DNA of 49,798 nt from Acinetobacter stercoris (GTDB lineage Bacteria; Pseudomonadota; Gammaproteobacteria; Pseudomonadales; Moraxellaceae), in assembly GCF_900323515.1 (NCBI RefSeq), contig NZ_OOGT01000003.1:1-49798 (forward strand). The letters are read 5' to 3'. The notes under the pieces were generated by a model, which saw only the letters and a list, made by a program, of their open reading frames with translations, searched no databases and was not told the DNA's origin. The position numbers and the translations under genes were made by a program. This document shows positions 34,313 to 42,695 of this stretch, piece after piece (the first letter of the stretch is position 1; the number at the start of each line of letters is the position of its first letter).

Positions 34313-34328
34313 GTTGTACGATTTCCTT

Positions 34329-34925
34329 TTATTTTATGGAGTTCGATATTGAATACGATAAAAATTCTAACAATAGAGGTATTTTATCAGCAAAATCATC
34401 CATCGCATGGTTACCTTGCATGTCTGTAATCATGACTGAGGCATGTGGTGCTGCACTATAATACCCTTGCGCTACACGATAATCCAAAACTTCATCGCCT
34501 TGTTGCAATAAAAGCAAAATTTTATCTGCATCTTGCACAAAAGGAACAGCAAGGTGCTCCAATTGATCAAGTTGTGAATCATCTAAAACCCATGTATCTG
34601 TCACTTTCAGTGGCAGTAGTTCAGAACCAAACAAATTACGAAACAATGACCATGGTTGCATAGCCGGGTTAATTAAAACAGCTGGTATCTTATATTTTGC
34701 GACCAGCTGTGTCGCATAAAAGCCCCCTAAGCTACTCCCAACCAAAGCAACATCAGACATCGCTTCAATAAGCACTGACAACATCCTCAAAACTTCCAAA
34801 GGTGGCATATTCAAGTCAGGCAAATGTACCTGATGTTGCGTATGTGCCTGACAATACGCTTTAAGTTGCTGACCTTTTATCGAAAAAGCGCTGCTTTGGA
34901 AGCCGTGAAGATAGATAATATTCAT
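34329..34925 (-). CDS. yqiA: YqiA-type esterase (alpha/beta fold)
   Basis: A 198-residue hydrolase of the YqiA/YcfP family. The N-terminus MNIIYLHGFQSSAFSIKGQQL has the HGF motif. The nucleophile serine is in LVGSSLGGFYATQL (GxSxGG, about 63). The acid is near LLLLQQGDEVLDYR and the histidine in MQGNHAM (about 180). E. coli YqiA has esterase activity on acyl-CoA and short esters and lies upstream of parE, as here. The physiological role is unclear. Confidence 0.86.
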   Translation of the reverse strand: MNIIYLHGFQSSAFSIKGQQLKAYCQAHTQHQVHLPDLNMPPLEVLRMLSVLIEAMSDVALVGSSLGGFYATQLVAKYKIPAVLINPAMQPWSLFRNLFGSELLPLKVTDTWVLDDSQLDQLEHLAVPFVQDADKILLLLQQGDEVLDYRVAQGYYSAAPHASVMITDMQGNHAMDDFADKIPLLLEFLSYSISNSIK

Positions 34926-34968
34926 TTAGAATAGATTGCAAATTTATGTCAACTGTTTTAATTTTTAC

Positions 34969-34983
34969 TGTGATCAATTTCAC
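34969..34983. promoter_or_regulatory. CRP/Vfr-like palindrome
   Basis: TGTGA-TCAATT-TCAC followed by G instead of A, one mismatch from TGTGA-N6-TCACA. It lies in the 245-bp divergent gap between yqiA and the lipase-like gene. An inferred site for the cAMP receptor homologue. Confidence 0.4.
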
Positions 34984-35036
34984 GAAATTGTTTTAATTTG
35001 TACGAGAACAAAAATTGTCCGACAAAAAAACTACAA

Positions 35037-35087
35037 CTTATGTCAAATCATCGTATCTTAAAAAATATTCGAGATGAATGACATAAG
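35037..35087. repeat. Long inverted repeat in the leader of the lipase-like gene
   Basis: CTTATGTCA (35037-35045) and TGACATAAG (35079-35087) are perfect arms. The pairing extends inward through ATCATC/GATGA with one small bulge, leaving a 20-nt AT loop. No T-run follows, so it is not a terminator. It could be an operator pair or a structured 5' leader. Confidence 0.5.
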
Positions 35088-35170
35088 ATGATTTCAGTGC
35101 AATTTATACATTGATCAGGTTCAAAAGGAAAGAGCCGAATCATCTTCGAGCTGATTTTAGGATAAAAATA

Positions 35171-36502
35171 ATGCCAAGTTTAACACCCCTACACGAAACA
35201 TATTGTAAATGGGATCGTTCTCCACCAAGCCAAGCTGATGTTTTAGAAGGTCTTGCGCAATTGGTGAGTACACGTCTGGGGGGCGTGGTTCATGACCTTA
35301 TTCAAGCGATTCAAAGGGAAATCTTACTCAGTATTTTTGGGGTTAATCGACAAAAGAGTCGTTATTATCAAAAAATTCCAAGTATTGAAAAACTATACCA
35401 GTTTGCATATAGCTCTTTGCAAAACTATGGTTATTATTTTCTTGCACCCACTTTTCGTAAAATCATTGAGCGTTTTCCAAACCTGCATGACAAACCCCTG
35501 ACACCAGGCATGACCTTTCTGGTTAGCGCACTAAACGGTGTATTGGGGGATTATTTGCTTGCCCACCAAAATCCATTGGCTTTGTCTCCTGTACTTTATG
35601 ATCATTATGGCGAATTGCAACAGGGAGATCTGGCTGGACGTATAGTGATCTTTGTACATGGTCTATGTATGACCCATCTTGACTGGTCAAACAGCAAAAA
35701 CCCAGGTATCCCCGAGAAATTATTGGCGCAACGGGATAACAACACCATGTTGTATCTTCACTACAACACTGGGCGGAGGATTTCTGCCAATGGTCGAAGC
35801 CTGTCAAATATCCTAGATAATCTGATCAAACGCAATCCTCGTATAACAAGTATTGATCTGATTGGACATAGTATGGGAGGTCTTGTTGCCCGAAGTGCCT
35901 TATTTTATGGTAAGCAGAATATGCAGCAATGGTTTCACATGGTGGAAAATTTAGTCTGTCTGGGTTCACCACATCATGGTGCTGTACTTGAACGTTTTGG
36001 TTTTGCACTTCAGGATCAGGTAGGGCGTTTCCCGATTTTTAATATTATTAGCCACATCGTCAATATCCGAAGCAATGGCATCCTGGATTTGCGATATGGT
36101 AGCGTTCGTGATGATGACTGGGAACATAATGATGCACGTATAGGTCAGGTGGACGATAATCGCAAACCTGCTCCTCTTCCATCCCACATCAATACATTCT
36201 TCGTAGCAGGAACACTTGAATTTGAAAACAAGAAAAATCGTACCCTGAAAGTCATCGGTGATTATCTGGTTAGCATCAAAAGTGCTTTAGGTGAACATCC
36301 AAATCCCCGATTTCAACTCAAAGTTCCTGATTCACATAAAGCCATCTTTTATGGTCTTAATCATTTTGAAATTCAGTATCACTTGAGTGTCGCAGATCAG
36401 ATAGTGAAATGGTTTTATCCGCGTCATGAAGATTTGGCAGAGGAACAGATTCGTAAATACTTGATTAAACTTGAAAGTATGCAAGGCATTGCTGAAACCT
36501 AA
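35171..36502 (+). CDS. Lipase-like alpha/beta hydrolase (PGAP1/LipA-type)
   Basis: A 443-residue serine hydrolase. The oxyanion segment is IVIFVHGLCMTHLDWS (about 166-181). The nucleophile is in SIDLIGHSMGGLVARSALFYG (GHSMGG, about 239). A histidine candidate is in GLNHFEIQYH near the C-terminus. A long helical N-terminal region (1-150) without a signal peptide resembles PGAP1-like or PHB-depolymerase-type cytoplasmic lipases. The frame opens at TTG 35111, but ATG at 35171 follows AGGA at 8 nt. The substrate is unknown. A CRP-like site and a long inverted repeat lie upstream. Confidence 0.8.
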   Translation: MPSLTPLHETYCKWDRSPPSQADVLEGLAQLVSTRLGGVVHDLIQAIQREILLSIFGVNRQKSRYYQKIPSIEKLYQFAYSSLQNYGYYFLAPTFRKIIERFPNLHDKPLTPGMTFLVSALNGVLGDYLLAHQNPLALSPVLYDHYGELQQGDLAGRIVIFVHGLCMTHLDWSNSKNPGIPEKLLAQRDNNTMLYLHYNTGRRISANGRSLSNILDNLIKRNPRITSIDLIGHSMGGLVARSALFYGKQNMQQWFHMVENLVCLGSPHHGAVLERFGFALQDQVGRFPIFNIISHIVNIRSNGILDLRYGSVRDDDWEHNDARIGQVDDNRKPAPLPSHINTFFVAGTLEFENKKNRTLKVIGDYLVSIKSALGEHPNPRFQLKVPDSHKAIFYGLNHFEIQYHLSVADQIVKWFYPRHEDLAEEQIRKYLIKLESMQGIAET

Positions 36503-36505
36503 ATC

Positions 36506-36544
36506 AAAAAAAAACCAGCATTAAACATTGCTGGTTTTTTTATT
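36506..36544. terminator. Bidirectional intrinsic terminator
   Basis: AAAAAAAACCAGCA-ttaaaca-TTGCTGGTTTTTTT between the convergent lipase-like gene and dsbB. Confidence 0.88.
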
Positions 36545-36563
36545 TTGAAGCTTCGGCTATTGA

Positions 36564-37070
36564 TTATTTGAGTACTGGATATTTACGGAACAATTGCCAT
36601 AAGCAAATGATCAAAAGAAAACTAAAAAAGACCAAAGACCAAACGGCTAATGACTGCCCTAAAAATGTCCAGTCCACGACAGCACATTCACCAGAGCCAG
36701 AAAGAACTTCTTTGAATACAGTCTGTAAAGGTAATGCGCTGACTAAATAATCCAGACCAGGTCCACAACTAGGTACTTGGTCTTTTGGTAGGTGTTGCAA
36801 CCATACCTGACGTGCAGCAACCCCAGCAGACCAACCTATTGTGAGGGTTGAAAGCAGTGCGTAGAAACGTTTAACTCCACCTGCTTTCGGATTGTGTAAA
36901 AAAGCTATTAAGGAAAATAGCCCTAACCCCATCAACCCCACACGTTGAAAAATACATAATGGACAAGGATCTAAATTGGCTGTTTTTTCTAAAAACAGGG
37001 CAAAAGCCATCCCGATGACACTTGCCAAAAATAAAAAACCACTTACTAAACGAAAGCTGACCCGCTGCAT
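36564..37070 (-). CDS. dsbB: Disulfide bond formation protein B
   Basis: A four-helix inner-membrane protein of 168 residues that reoxidises DsbA and passes electrons to quinones. The first redox pair is CPLC in LDPCPLCIFQRVGLMGLG (about 36-39). The second pair is split across the second periplasmic loop: SCGPGLDYL and GSGECAVVDW, the DsbB pattern. The helices are about 9-27, 44-60, 70-88 and 143-161. The start is ATG behind AGAGG. It lies just downstream of gshA (31-bp gap) and may be co-transcribed, a combination linking thiol metabolism and disulfide formation. Confidence 0.93.
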   Translation of the reverse strand: MQRVSFRLVSGFLFLASVIGMAFALFLEKTANLDPCPLCIFQRVGLMGLGLFSLIAFLHNPKAGGVKRFYALLSTLTIGWSAGVAARQVWLQHLPKDQVPSCGPGLDYLVSALPLQTVFKEVLSGSGECAVVDWTFLGQSLAVWSLVFFSFLLIICLWQLFRKYPVLK

Positions 37071-37101
37071 GGTTAGGCCTCTAAATATTATTAAAATTTA
37101 A

Positions 37102-38679
37102 TCATCTGAATCGAGCCAGATAGTCCTCAAAACTGATTTGTGTATCATTTTCAAGTTCCTGTTGCTCTTTTAATGAAGTATCCGCTAATTGATCAAAATA
37201 CGCTAAAGTTTCTGGACTTAAAATATGTTGTTCGTAACTTGTTGCATGTTGATGTGCCATAAAGCTACCAAAACTCCAAGTTCCACTGTATTTTAAAGTA
37301 TCAGCTACAACATGTGCTGACAGCGTCTCATCGACTTCATCAATACGACCTGACATAGTCTGAATTGCTTTACTATAAATATCAGTTGAGTAAGTCTGGT
37401 CAAGTAAAGCAGCCAAAGGTTGCATGGCTGTGATATAAATCTGTGCCCATTCTTCAATCGGATATTTTGTACCTTCCTCAACAATACCAGCATTAGGTGC
37501 ACGACCACGGTTGACGACTTCAGCCTGATTGCGTTCAACTATATCCTGTTCATCATCAAGTAAGTCCGGACTGTCTTTCAACAAACAATACAAAGCTAAA
37601 ACTTCGAGAAAAGCGGCAGTATCCTCATTGATCCCGATAGGGCTATAAGGATTGACATCAACAGCTCTCAGCTCTACATAGCCTACCCCACGATTGGCTA
37701 ATGCTTCAGATGGTGTTTCTCCATCTTTTGGAACCTGTTTTGGTCGAACCAGACTATAGTATTCATTTTCAATTTGTAAAACATGGTCATTGATCTGGAT
37801 AGGCTCACCATTTTCATCATTTAGACCTAAATGACTAAACTGTGCATAAGGTGTATGAACCGCTTTTTGTAAACCATCCAGATAGCCGCAAAGGTTGTTA
37901 TAGTGAATTCCTAGCTGCTTCTGGGCTGAGTTTTGATAACCAAACCGTCCCATACGTAAAGCAGTTGCATAAGGCAAAAAAAGTGTTCCTTTGAGTAAAG
38001 GCAGTAAATGATGCTCGCGTCCTGTCATGAAACATTTGCAGACCGTAGGGCTAGCACCAACCAGAAACATTACCAAAGGTGTAAGGCGAATAAAATTTCG
38101 AATCAGACCAAAATAACGATGGCTACGATAATCCTGAAGGCTTAACGCTTTTAATTTTTCATCAGTTTCATGTTGCTGTAGAGCTTCAAACACCTGATCG
38201 GGGAACGAAACATTATAATGCACTCCGGAAATGGTCTGCATACGACGACCATAACGTACCCCCAGACCACGTCGATACAAAGTCTTGAAGCGACCGACAT
38301 TTGATGTTCCGTATTGTGCCAGACGAATATTTTCTTCTTGATCATCGAGCATACATGGCATGGATAATGGCCAGAGTTTTTCACCATTTTCCAGATGCCG
38401 ATGAACTACGGCATGGATATCGGCCAGATACTGCAAAGCCTCTGGTATCGTTTCTTTTGGAGGAGTAATAAACTCCATTAATGCTTCAGAATAGTCGGTT
38501 GTGATATGCGGGTGGGTCAATGCAGAGCCTAAAGCACGAGGATGAGAAGCCTGAGATAAAAAACCATTGCTTTGCATTCGGAGACTTTCACGTTCGATAC
38601 CACGTAACATTCCCTTAAATAATGCAGAATCCACCCAATTCGGTAAAATAGATTGAGAGGTCGATTCAGGTTGACTCAT
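37102..38679 (-). CDS. gshA: Glutamate--cysteine ligase
   Basis: A type I gammaproteobacterial gamma-glutamylcysteine synthetase of 525 residues; the first and rate-limiting step of glutathione synthesis. The N-terminal RGIERESLRMQSNG (about 26-39), then TTDYSEALMEFITPP and LWPLSMPCML, are diagnostic. RYGRRMQTISGVHYNVSFP (about 141-159), GYVELRAVDVNPYSPIGI (about 330-347) and the AHQHATSYEQHIL tail also fit. The start is ATG. It is the first gene ahead of dsbB. Confidence 0.95.
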   Translation of the reverse strand: MSQPESTSQSILPNWVDSALFKGMLRGIERESLRMQSNGFLSQASHPRALGSALTHPHITTDYSEALMEFITPPKETIPEALQYLADIHAVVHRHLENGEKLWPLSMPCMLDDQEENIRLAQYGTSNVGRFKTLYRRGLGVRYGRRMQTISGVHYNVSFPDQVFEALQQHETDEKLKALSLQDYRSHRYFGLIRNFIRLTPLVMFLVGASPTVCKCFMTGREHHLLPLLKGTLFLPYATALRMGRFGYQNSAQKQLGIHYNNLCGYLDGLQKAVHTPYAQFSHLGLNDENGEPIQINDHVLQIENEYYSLVRPKQVPKDGETPSEALANRGVGYVELRAVDVNPYSPIGINEDTAAFLEVLALYCLLKDSPDLLDDEQDIVERNQAEVVNRGRAPNAGIVEEGTKYPIEEWAQIYITAMQPLAALLDQTYSTDIYSKAIQTMSGRIDEVDETLSAHVVADTLKYSGTWSFGSFMAHQHATSYEQHILSPETLAYFDQLADTSLKEQQELENDTQISFEDYLARFR

Positions 38680-38885
38680 TCACGTACTCGCTTATTCTTA
38701 AAGTGCATAACAACATCATTGTCTACGCCAGTATACCGTGATTTATTGGCACGATAACCATTCCCGATTTTGTTTTTAAAAGAACAATAATGAACTTTCG
38801 GCAAATTTTTATCACAAAGTTACTCTACATGACACTCAAAATTTGTGATTTCATAAAGAATATCAGCTAATAAACTGTAATTATT

Positions 38886-39425
38886 ATGAATTATCAAACT
38901 GTCCTAGATTTTTGGTTCAGCGCTGCAACACAACCCTTGTGGTTTGCAAAAAGTGATGACTTTGATCAAAAAATTCGCGATCAATTTGCTCAGACACTAG
39001 AACAGGCAAAACAGTGTGAACTTTATAACTGGCGAGAAACTGGCGAAGGTCGTTTGGCCGAGATTATTGTTCTAGATCAATTTTCAAGAAATTTATACCG
39101 TGATCAAGCTGCATCATTTGCACAAGATCCATTGGCTTTGTCCCTTGCTCAAGAAACAATTCAGCTTGGATTAGATACCAAGCTTCGCCCAGAGCAGCGT
39201 TCATTTTTATATATGCCATTCATGCATAGTGAATCTGGACTGATTCATGAAGTTGCCTTACAACTGTTTGAGAAGCTTGGAAACCCCGTCAACCTCGATT
39301 TTGAAAAAAAGCACAAAGTGATTATTGATCGATTTGGTCGCTATCCGCATCGTAATCATATTTTAGGAAGACAATCCAGCCCAGAAGAAATTGAATTTCT
39401 AAAACAGCCGAATAGCAGTTTTTAA
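38886..39425 (+). CDS. DUF924 family protein
   Basis: A 179-residue all-helical protein. Diagnostic segments are VLDFWFSAATQPLWFAKSDDFDQKIRDQF, GRLAEIIVLDQFSRNLYRDQAASFAQDPLAL, SFLYMPFMHSESGLIHEVALQLFE and DRFGRYPHRNHILGRQSSPEEIEFL. These are the conserved blocks of DUF924, a TPR-like fold of unknown function. It is cytoplasmic. A gene of its own, divergent from gshA across a 206-bp gap that shows no clear operator. It heads a run of six plus-strand genes. Confidence 0.88.
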   Translation: MNYQTVLDFWFSAATQPLWFAKSDDFDQKIRDQFAQTLEQAKQCELYNWRETGEGRLAEIIVLDQFSRNLYRDQAASFAQDPLALSLAQETIQLGLDTKLRPEQRSFLYMPFMHSESGLIHEVALQLFEKLGNPVNLDFEKKHKVIIDRFGRYPHRNHILGRQSSPEEIEFLKQPNSSF

Positions 39426-39477
39426 GCTATGATGAGATCATAAATAAATGTATGGTATTTAACCATCAAAGGGGGAA

Positions 39478-40068
39478 ATGATGAAAAAATCAGTTTTAGG
39501 GCTAACACTAGCCACCGTATTGATATTCTCTGGATGTGCAACTTCTCCCTCAAAACCGAGAACGTTCGATCAGCTGGGACAATTTGCCACTTACCCATTA
39601 AATGCCCAAAGTTTTAGAGTGAGTTTTCAGGGTAATCCGAATATGAGTTTTGGAATGGCTGAAGAGATCACCTTGCTTAAAGCCGCACAAACCACAGTTT
39701 TTAATGGCTTCCGCTATTTTCAAGTTAAGGATGATCCAAGTAACCGTAGCCAGCAACCACCTAGACAGGCCATAGTTTACCCTACTCCAACATTTTATCC
39801 TTATGGACCATACGGTTATAGGCGTTTTGGCGGACCATTCTGGAATGATCCATTCTATGATATGCCTGAAATTGTCAATATTGATCCTGTGCAGGTTTCC
39901 TACACAATTGAGTGCTATAAAGATAAAAAATCTGCGCCAAATGAGGCTTTTGATGCCACGCTCATTTTACAATCTTTAGGTCCAAAATATGGTGTGGGGC
40001 CGACAGGGCAAGTGCTTTTACCACAACCTGTTACTGCACCGTCTACACAGCCGCCTGCAAAAAAATAA
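39478..40068 (+). CDS. Lipoprotein (CC0125/CC1285-like)
   Basis: 196 residues with a lipoprotein signal (MKKSVLGLTLATVLIFSGC, lipobox FSGC, Cys at about 20), so probably anchored in the outer or inner membrane. The segment SFRVSFQGNPNMSFGMAEEITLLKAAQTTVFNGFRYFQV is the hallmark of the CC0125/CC1285 lipoprotein family. The middle is rich in Pro, Tyr and Phe (YPYGPYGYRRFGGPF), and the end is Pro/Thr-rich. The function is unknown. Two adjacent ATGs (39478, 39481) follow GGGGGAA. It is 14 bp before the DUF445 gene and so probably in an operon with it. Confidence 0.78.
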   Translation: MMKKSVLGLTLATVLIFSGCATSPSKPRTFDQLGQFATYPLNAQSFRVSFQGNPNMSFGMAEEITLLKAAQTTVFNGFRYFQVKDDPSNRSQQPPRQAIVYPTPTFYPYGPYGYRRFGGPFWNDPFYDMPEIVNIDPVQVSYTIECYKDKKSAPNEAFDATLILQSLGPKYGVGPTGQVLLPQPVTAPSTQPPAKK

Positions 40069-40082
40069 ACTTGGGATCATGA

Positions 40083-41390
40083 ATGGATAATGTAGAACCA
40101 GTCACATCACCTAATTTAAATCGTAGTAAGCGTTTTGCAACAATAGCTTTGGTGATCGCTGTTGTTGCATGGTTTGCCTTAATGCTCGTTGCAAAACTGC
40201 TTCCCGAATATGCATGGTTTATCCAGATTCTGATGTTAGGTGCTGAAGCTGGTGTCGTTGGCGGTCTTGCAGACTGGTATGCCATTACCGTACTGTTTCG
40301 TAATCCTTTTGGGAAAATCCCCATCCCTAAATTTTTAAAAGATCATACGGAAATCATTCCACGCAACAAAGCCCGTATTGCAGAGTCCATGGGCAGATTT
40401 GTACAGGAAAATTTCTTATCCCCTCAAATCGTTGCAAAAAGTTTAAAAAATACCGATGTCAGTCTGGCTGTTGGGCAATGGTTGGCAAATCCTAAAAACA
40501 ACATACAAATAGTTGAAGTCATTCAACAGTCTGTTCCCAAAATTTTTGACTTTGTCGGACAGGAACAAATTGGGCGTTTTATACAAAGTAACTCGGTTGA
40601 ATGGGTTAAAAATACCCGTATTAACACTCTAGCCAGTGAAATGATCCGAGCTGTTCTGGAAAATGATTTCCATCAAGATGTATTGCAACGTGGTCTGGAT
40701 GTTGCCCATGACTGGATGGTGAATCACCCTGAGGAAACGCAGGAACTGACCCGAAAAATGTTTAAAGAACTCGGGGTCTGGAAACTGGCGAAAGGTGCAA
40801 GCTGGATCGGCATAGATGTACAACAGCGGACAATTGATTCATTACTGGAAAAAGTTGAATCCATGCTGGCAGATCCTGAGCACCCTTGGCGTCAGAAAAT
40901 CGAAGATGCTGCCAATCAACTGATGCTACAACTTGCTGACAGTGAAAGTATTGCCAGCCAACGCCTTAATGACACAAAAAATGCATTGTTAGATAGTCAT
41001 CAGGTTCTAAATTTTATTACAGGAGCTGTTGTTATCTTATGTAATGCCATCAAAAAAGACTTGCTCAAAGCTGATTCAGGTATTGCTAATAATTTACGCA
41101 TCGCAATTCAACAAGTTGGTCAAAGTATTATCCAGAATGAGGCGGTACGTAACTTATTGAATGAAAAAATGAGTGGAATTGCGATCAATCTAAGCGATCA
41201 ATATAGTGAAAAAGTGATTACTTTTATCAGTGAGCGTATTCACGAATGGGATTCACGTGAAATGATTGGCAAAATCGAAAATGAAGTTGGTGGTGACTTG
41301 CATATGATCCGCGTTAACGGCGTTGTAGTTGGGGCATTTATTGGGCTCAGCCTAGGCGTGATCCGTGCAATAATCGATTTCATTCTATAG
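40083..41390 (+). CDS. DUF445 membrane protein
   Basis: A 435-residue protein with two N-terminal membrane helices (about 15-35 and 42-62), a long helical cytoplasmic or periplasmic middle, and one C-terminal helix (GAFIGLSLGVIRAIIDFIL). The conserved head GAEAGVVGGLADWYAITVLFRNPFGKIPIPK...IIPRNKARIAESMGRFVQENFL defines DUF445. The late VNGVVVGAFIGLSLG is also conserved. Family members are described as membrane proteins of unknown function. It is likely co-transcribed with the lipoprotein gene upstream and possibly with the aminotransferase gene 31 bp downstream. Confidence 0.88.
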   Translation: MDNVEPVTSPNLNRSKRFATIALVIAVVAWFALMLVAKLLPEYAWFIQILMLGAEAGVVGGLADWYAITVLFRNPFGKIPIPKFLKDHTEIIPRNKARIAESMGRFVQENFLSPQIVAKSLKNTDVSLAVGQWLANPKNNIQIVEVIQQSVPKIFDFVGQEQIGRFIQSNSVEWVKNTRINTLASEMIRAVLENDFHQDVLQRGLDVAHDWMVNHPEETQELTRKMFKELGVWKLAKGASWIGIDVQQRTIDSLLEKVESMLADPEHPWRQKIEDAANQLMLQLADSESIASQRLNDTKNALLDSHQVLNFITGAVVILCNAIKKDLLKADSGIANNLRIAIQQVGQSIIQNEAVRNLLNEKMSGIAINLSDQYSEKVITFISERIHEWDSREMIGKIENEVGGDLHMIRVNGVVVGAFIGLSLGVIRAIIDFIL

Positions 41391-41421
41391 ATCATCAAAG
41401 TGTCATATTTCAGGTTCAACC

Positions 41422-42576
41422 ATGATTGAAATCCAGTCCAAACTTCCAGCTCAGGGTGTAACCATTTTCAGTGTCATGACTGCTCTGGCTCAACGCTTAA
41501 ATGCACTTAATCTTTCACAAGGTTTCCCTGATTTCCCGGCACCTCCTGCTTTATTAGAAGCGCTTTGCAAAGCGACACTCGGTGGAAATAACCAATACTC
41601 ACCAGGTGATGGTGTACTTGCTTTGCGACAACAACTCGCTCAGGTTTTCTTGAACCGAGATGGTCTAACACTCGATACTCTCAATGAAATAACCATCACA
41701 CCTGGCGGAACAATTGCTATTTTTTGTGCTATTCAGGCAATCGTACATGCTGATGATGAAGTCATCATCTTTGATCCAAGTTACGACAGCTATGCGCCAA
41801 GCGTGCAACTTGTCGGCGGTAAACCTGTACATATCCCACTGCAATCACCTGATTTCTCAGTAGACTGGAACCAAGTCAAAGATGCCATTAACGCCAAAAC
41901 ACGCTTGGTGATTGTAAACACTCCACATAATCCCTCTGGAAAGATCTGGTCACGTACAGACTGGCAGCAACTCATTCAGTTAATACAAGATAAAAATATT
42001 ATTGTTGTTTCAGATGAGGTCTATGAACATCTGATCTACGATGAGGAAAAACACATATCGGCACTAAGCTTCCCGGAACTCAGAGATAGAAGTTATGTGA
42101 TTGGTTCTTTTGGGAAAACTTTTCATGTTACAGGCTGGAAAACAGGTTATTGTGTTGCCCCTGCACAACTGATGAAACTATTTAGACAGATTTACCAGTT
42201 TGCCAATTTCTGTGGTGTTACCCCTGTCCAAATAGCCCTGGCAAACTACATGCAGCAACATCCAGAACACATTACAGATTTAAGCCAGTTCTATCAAAAT
42301 AAACGGGATCTGTTTTTAAATGGCTTAACTGATTCCCGCTTCTCATTTACGCCATCTAAAGGAACTTTTTTTCAAAATCTGGATTATAGCCAGATCAAGC
42401 CAGAACTTAATGATGTAGAAATGTGTAAGTACCTTGCAGAACAACATAAAATCGTTGCGATTCCTATTTCAGCATTTTATAAACAACCTCCAGAAAAACA
42501 GCGTCTGGTGCGTTTTTGCTTTGCGAAAAAAGAAACCACACTGATTCAGGCGTGCGAGATTTTAAGGCAATGCTGA
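41422..42576 (+). CDS. PLP-dependent aminotransferase (methionine aminotransferase-like)
   Basis: A class I/II fold-type I aminotransferase of 384 residues. The N-terminal LNLSQGFPDFPAPPALLEAL and YSPGDGVLALRQQLA, the NTPHNPSGKIWS segment, the SDEVYEHLIYD aspartate/tyrosine and the PLP-lysine in SFGKTFHVTGWKTGYC (K at about 233) are all present. NCG-type VRFCFAKKE closes the arginine site. It is most like YbdL/MtnE-type enzymes that transaminate methionine, glutamine or aromatic amino acids with keto acids. The start is ATG 8 nt after AGG. The precise substrate is uncertain. Confidence 0.87.
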   Translation: MIEIQSKLPAQGVTIFSVMTALAQRLNALNLSQGFPDFPAPPALLEALCKATLGGNNQYSPGDGVLALRQQLAQVFLNRDGLTLDTLNEITITPGGTIAIFCAIQAIVHADDEVIIFDPSYDSYAPSVQLVGGKPVHIPLQSPDFSVDWNQVKDAINAKTRLVIVNTPHNPSGKIWSRTDWQQLIQLIQDKNIIVVSDEVYEHLIYDEEKHISALSFPELRDRSYVIGSFGKTFHVTGWKTGYCVAPAQLMKLFRQIYQFANFCGVTPVQIALANYMQQHPEHITDLSQFYQNKRDLFLNGLTDSRFSFTPSKGTFFQNLDYSQIKPELNDVEMCKYLAEQHKIVAIPISAFYKQPPEKQRLVRFCFAKKETTLIQACEILRQC

Positions 42577-42695
42577 TCTACATGATTCATCCATAAATCT
42601 ATGCCGAAGTTACCGAAAAGTCGAAGTATTTTTATCATCTTCTATGCTATTGTGAATATCTTAAATAACACTTTCCAGGCTTACATTAAAATAAT

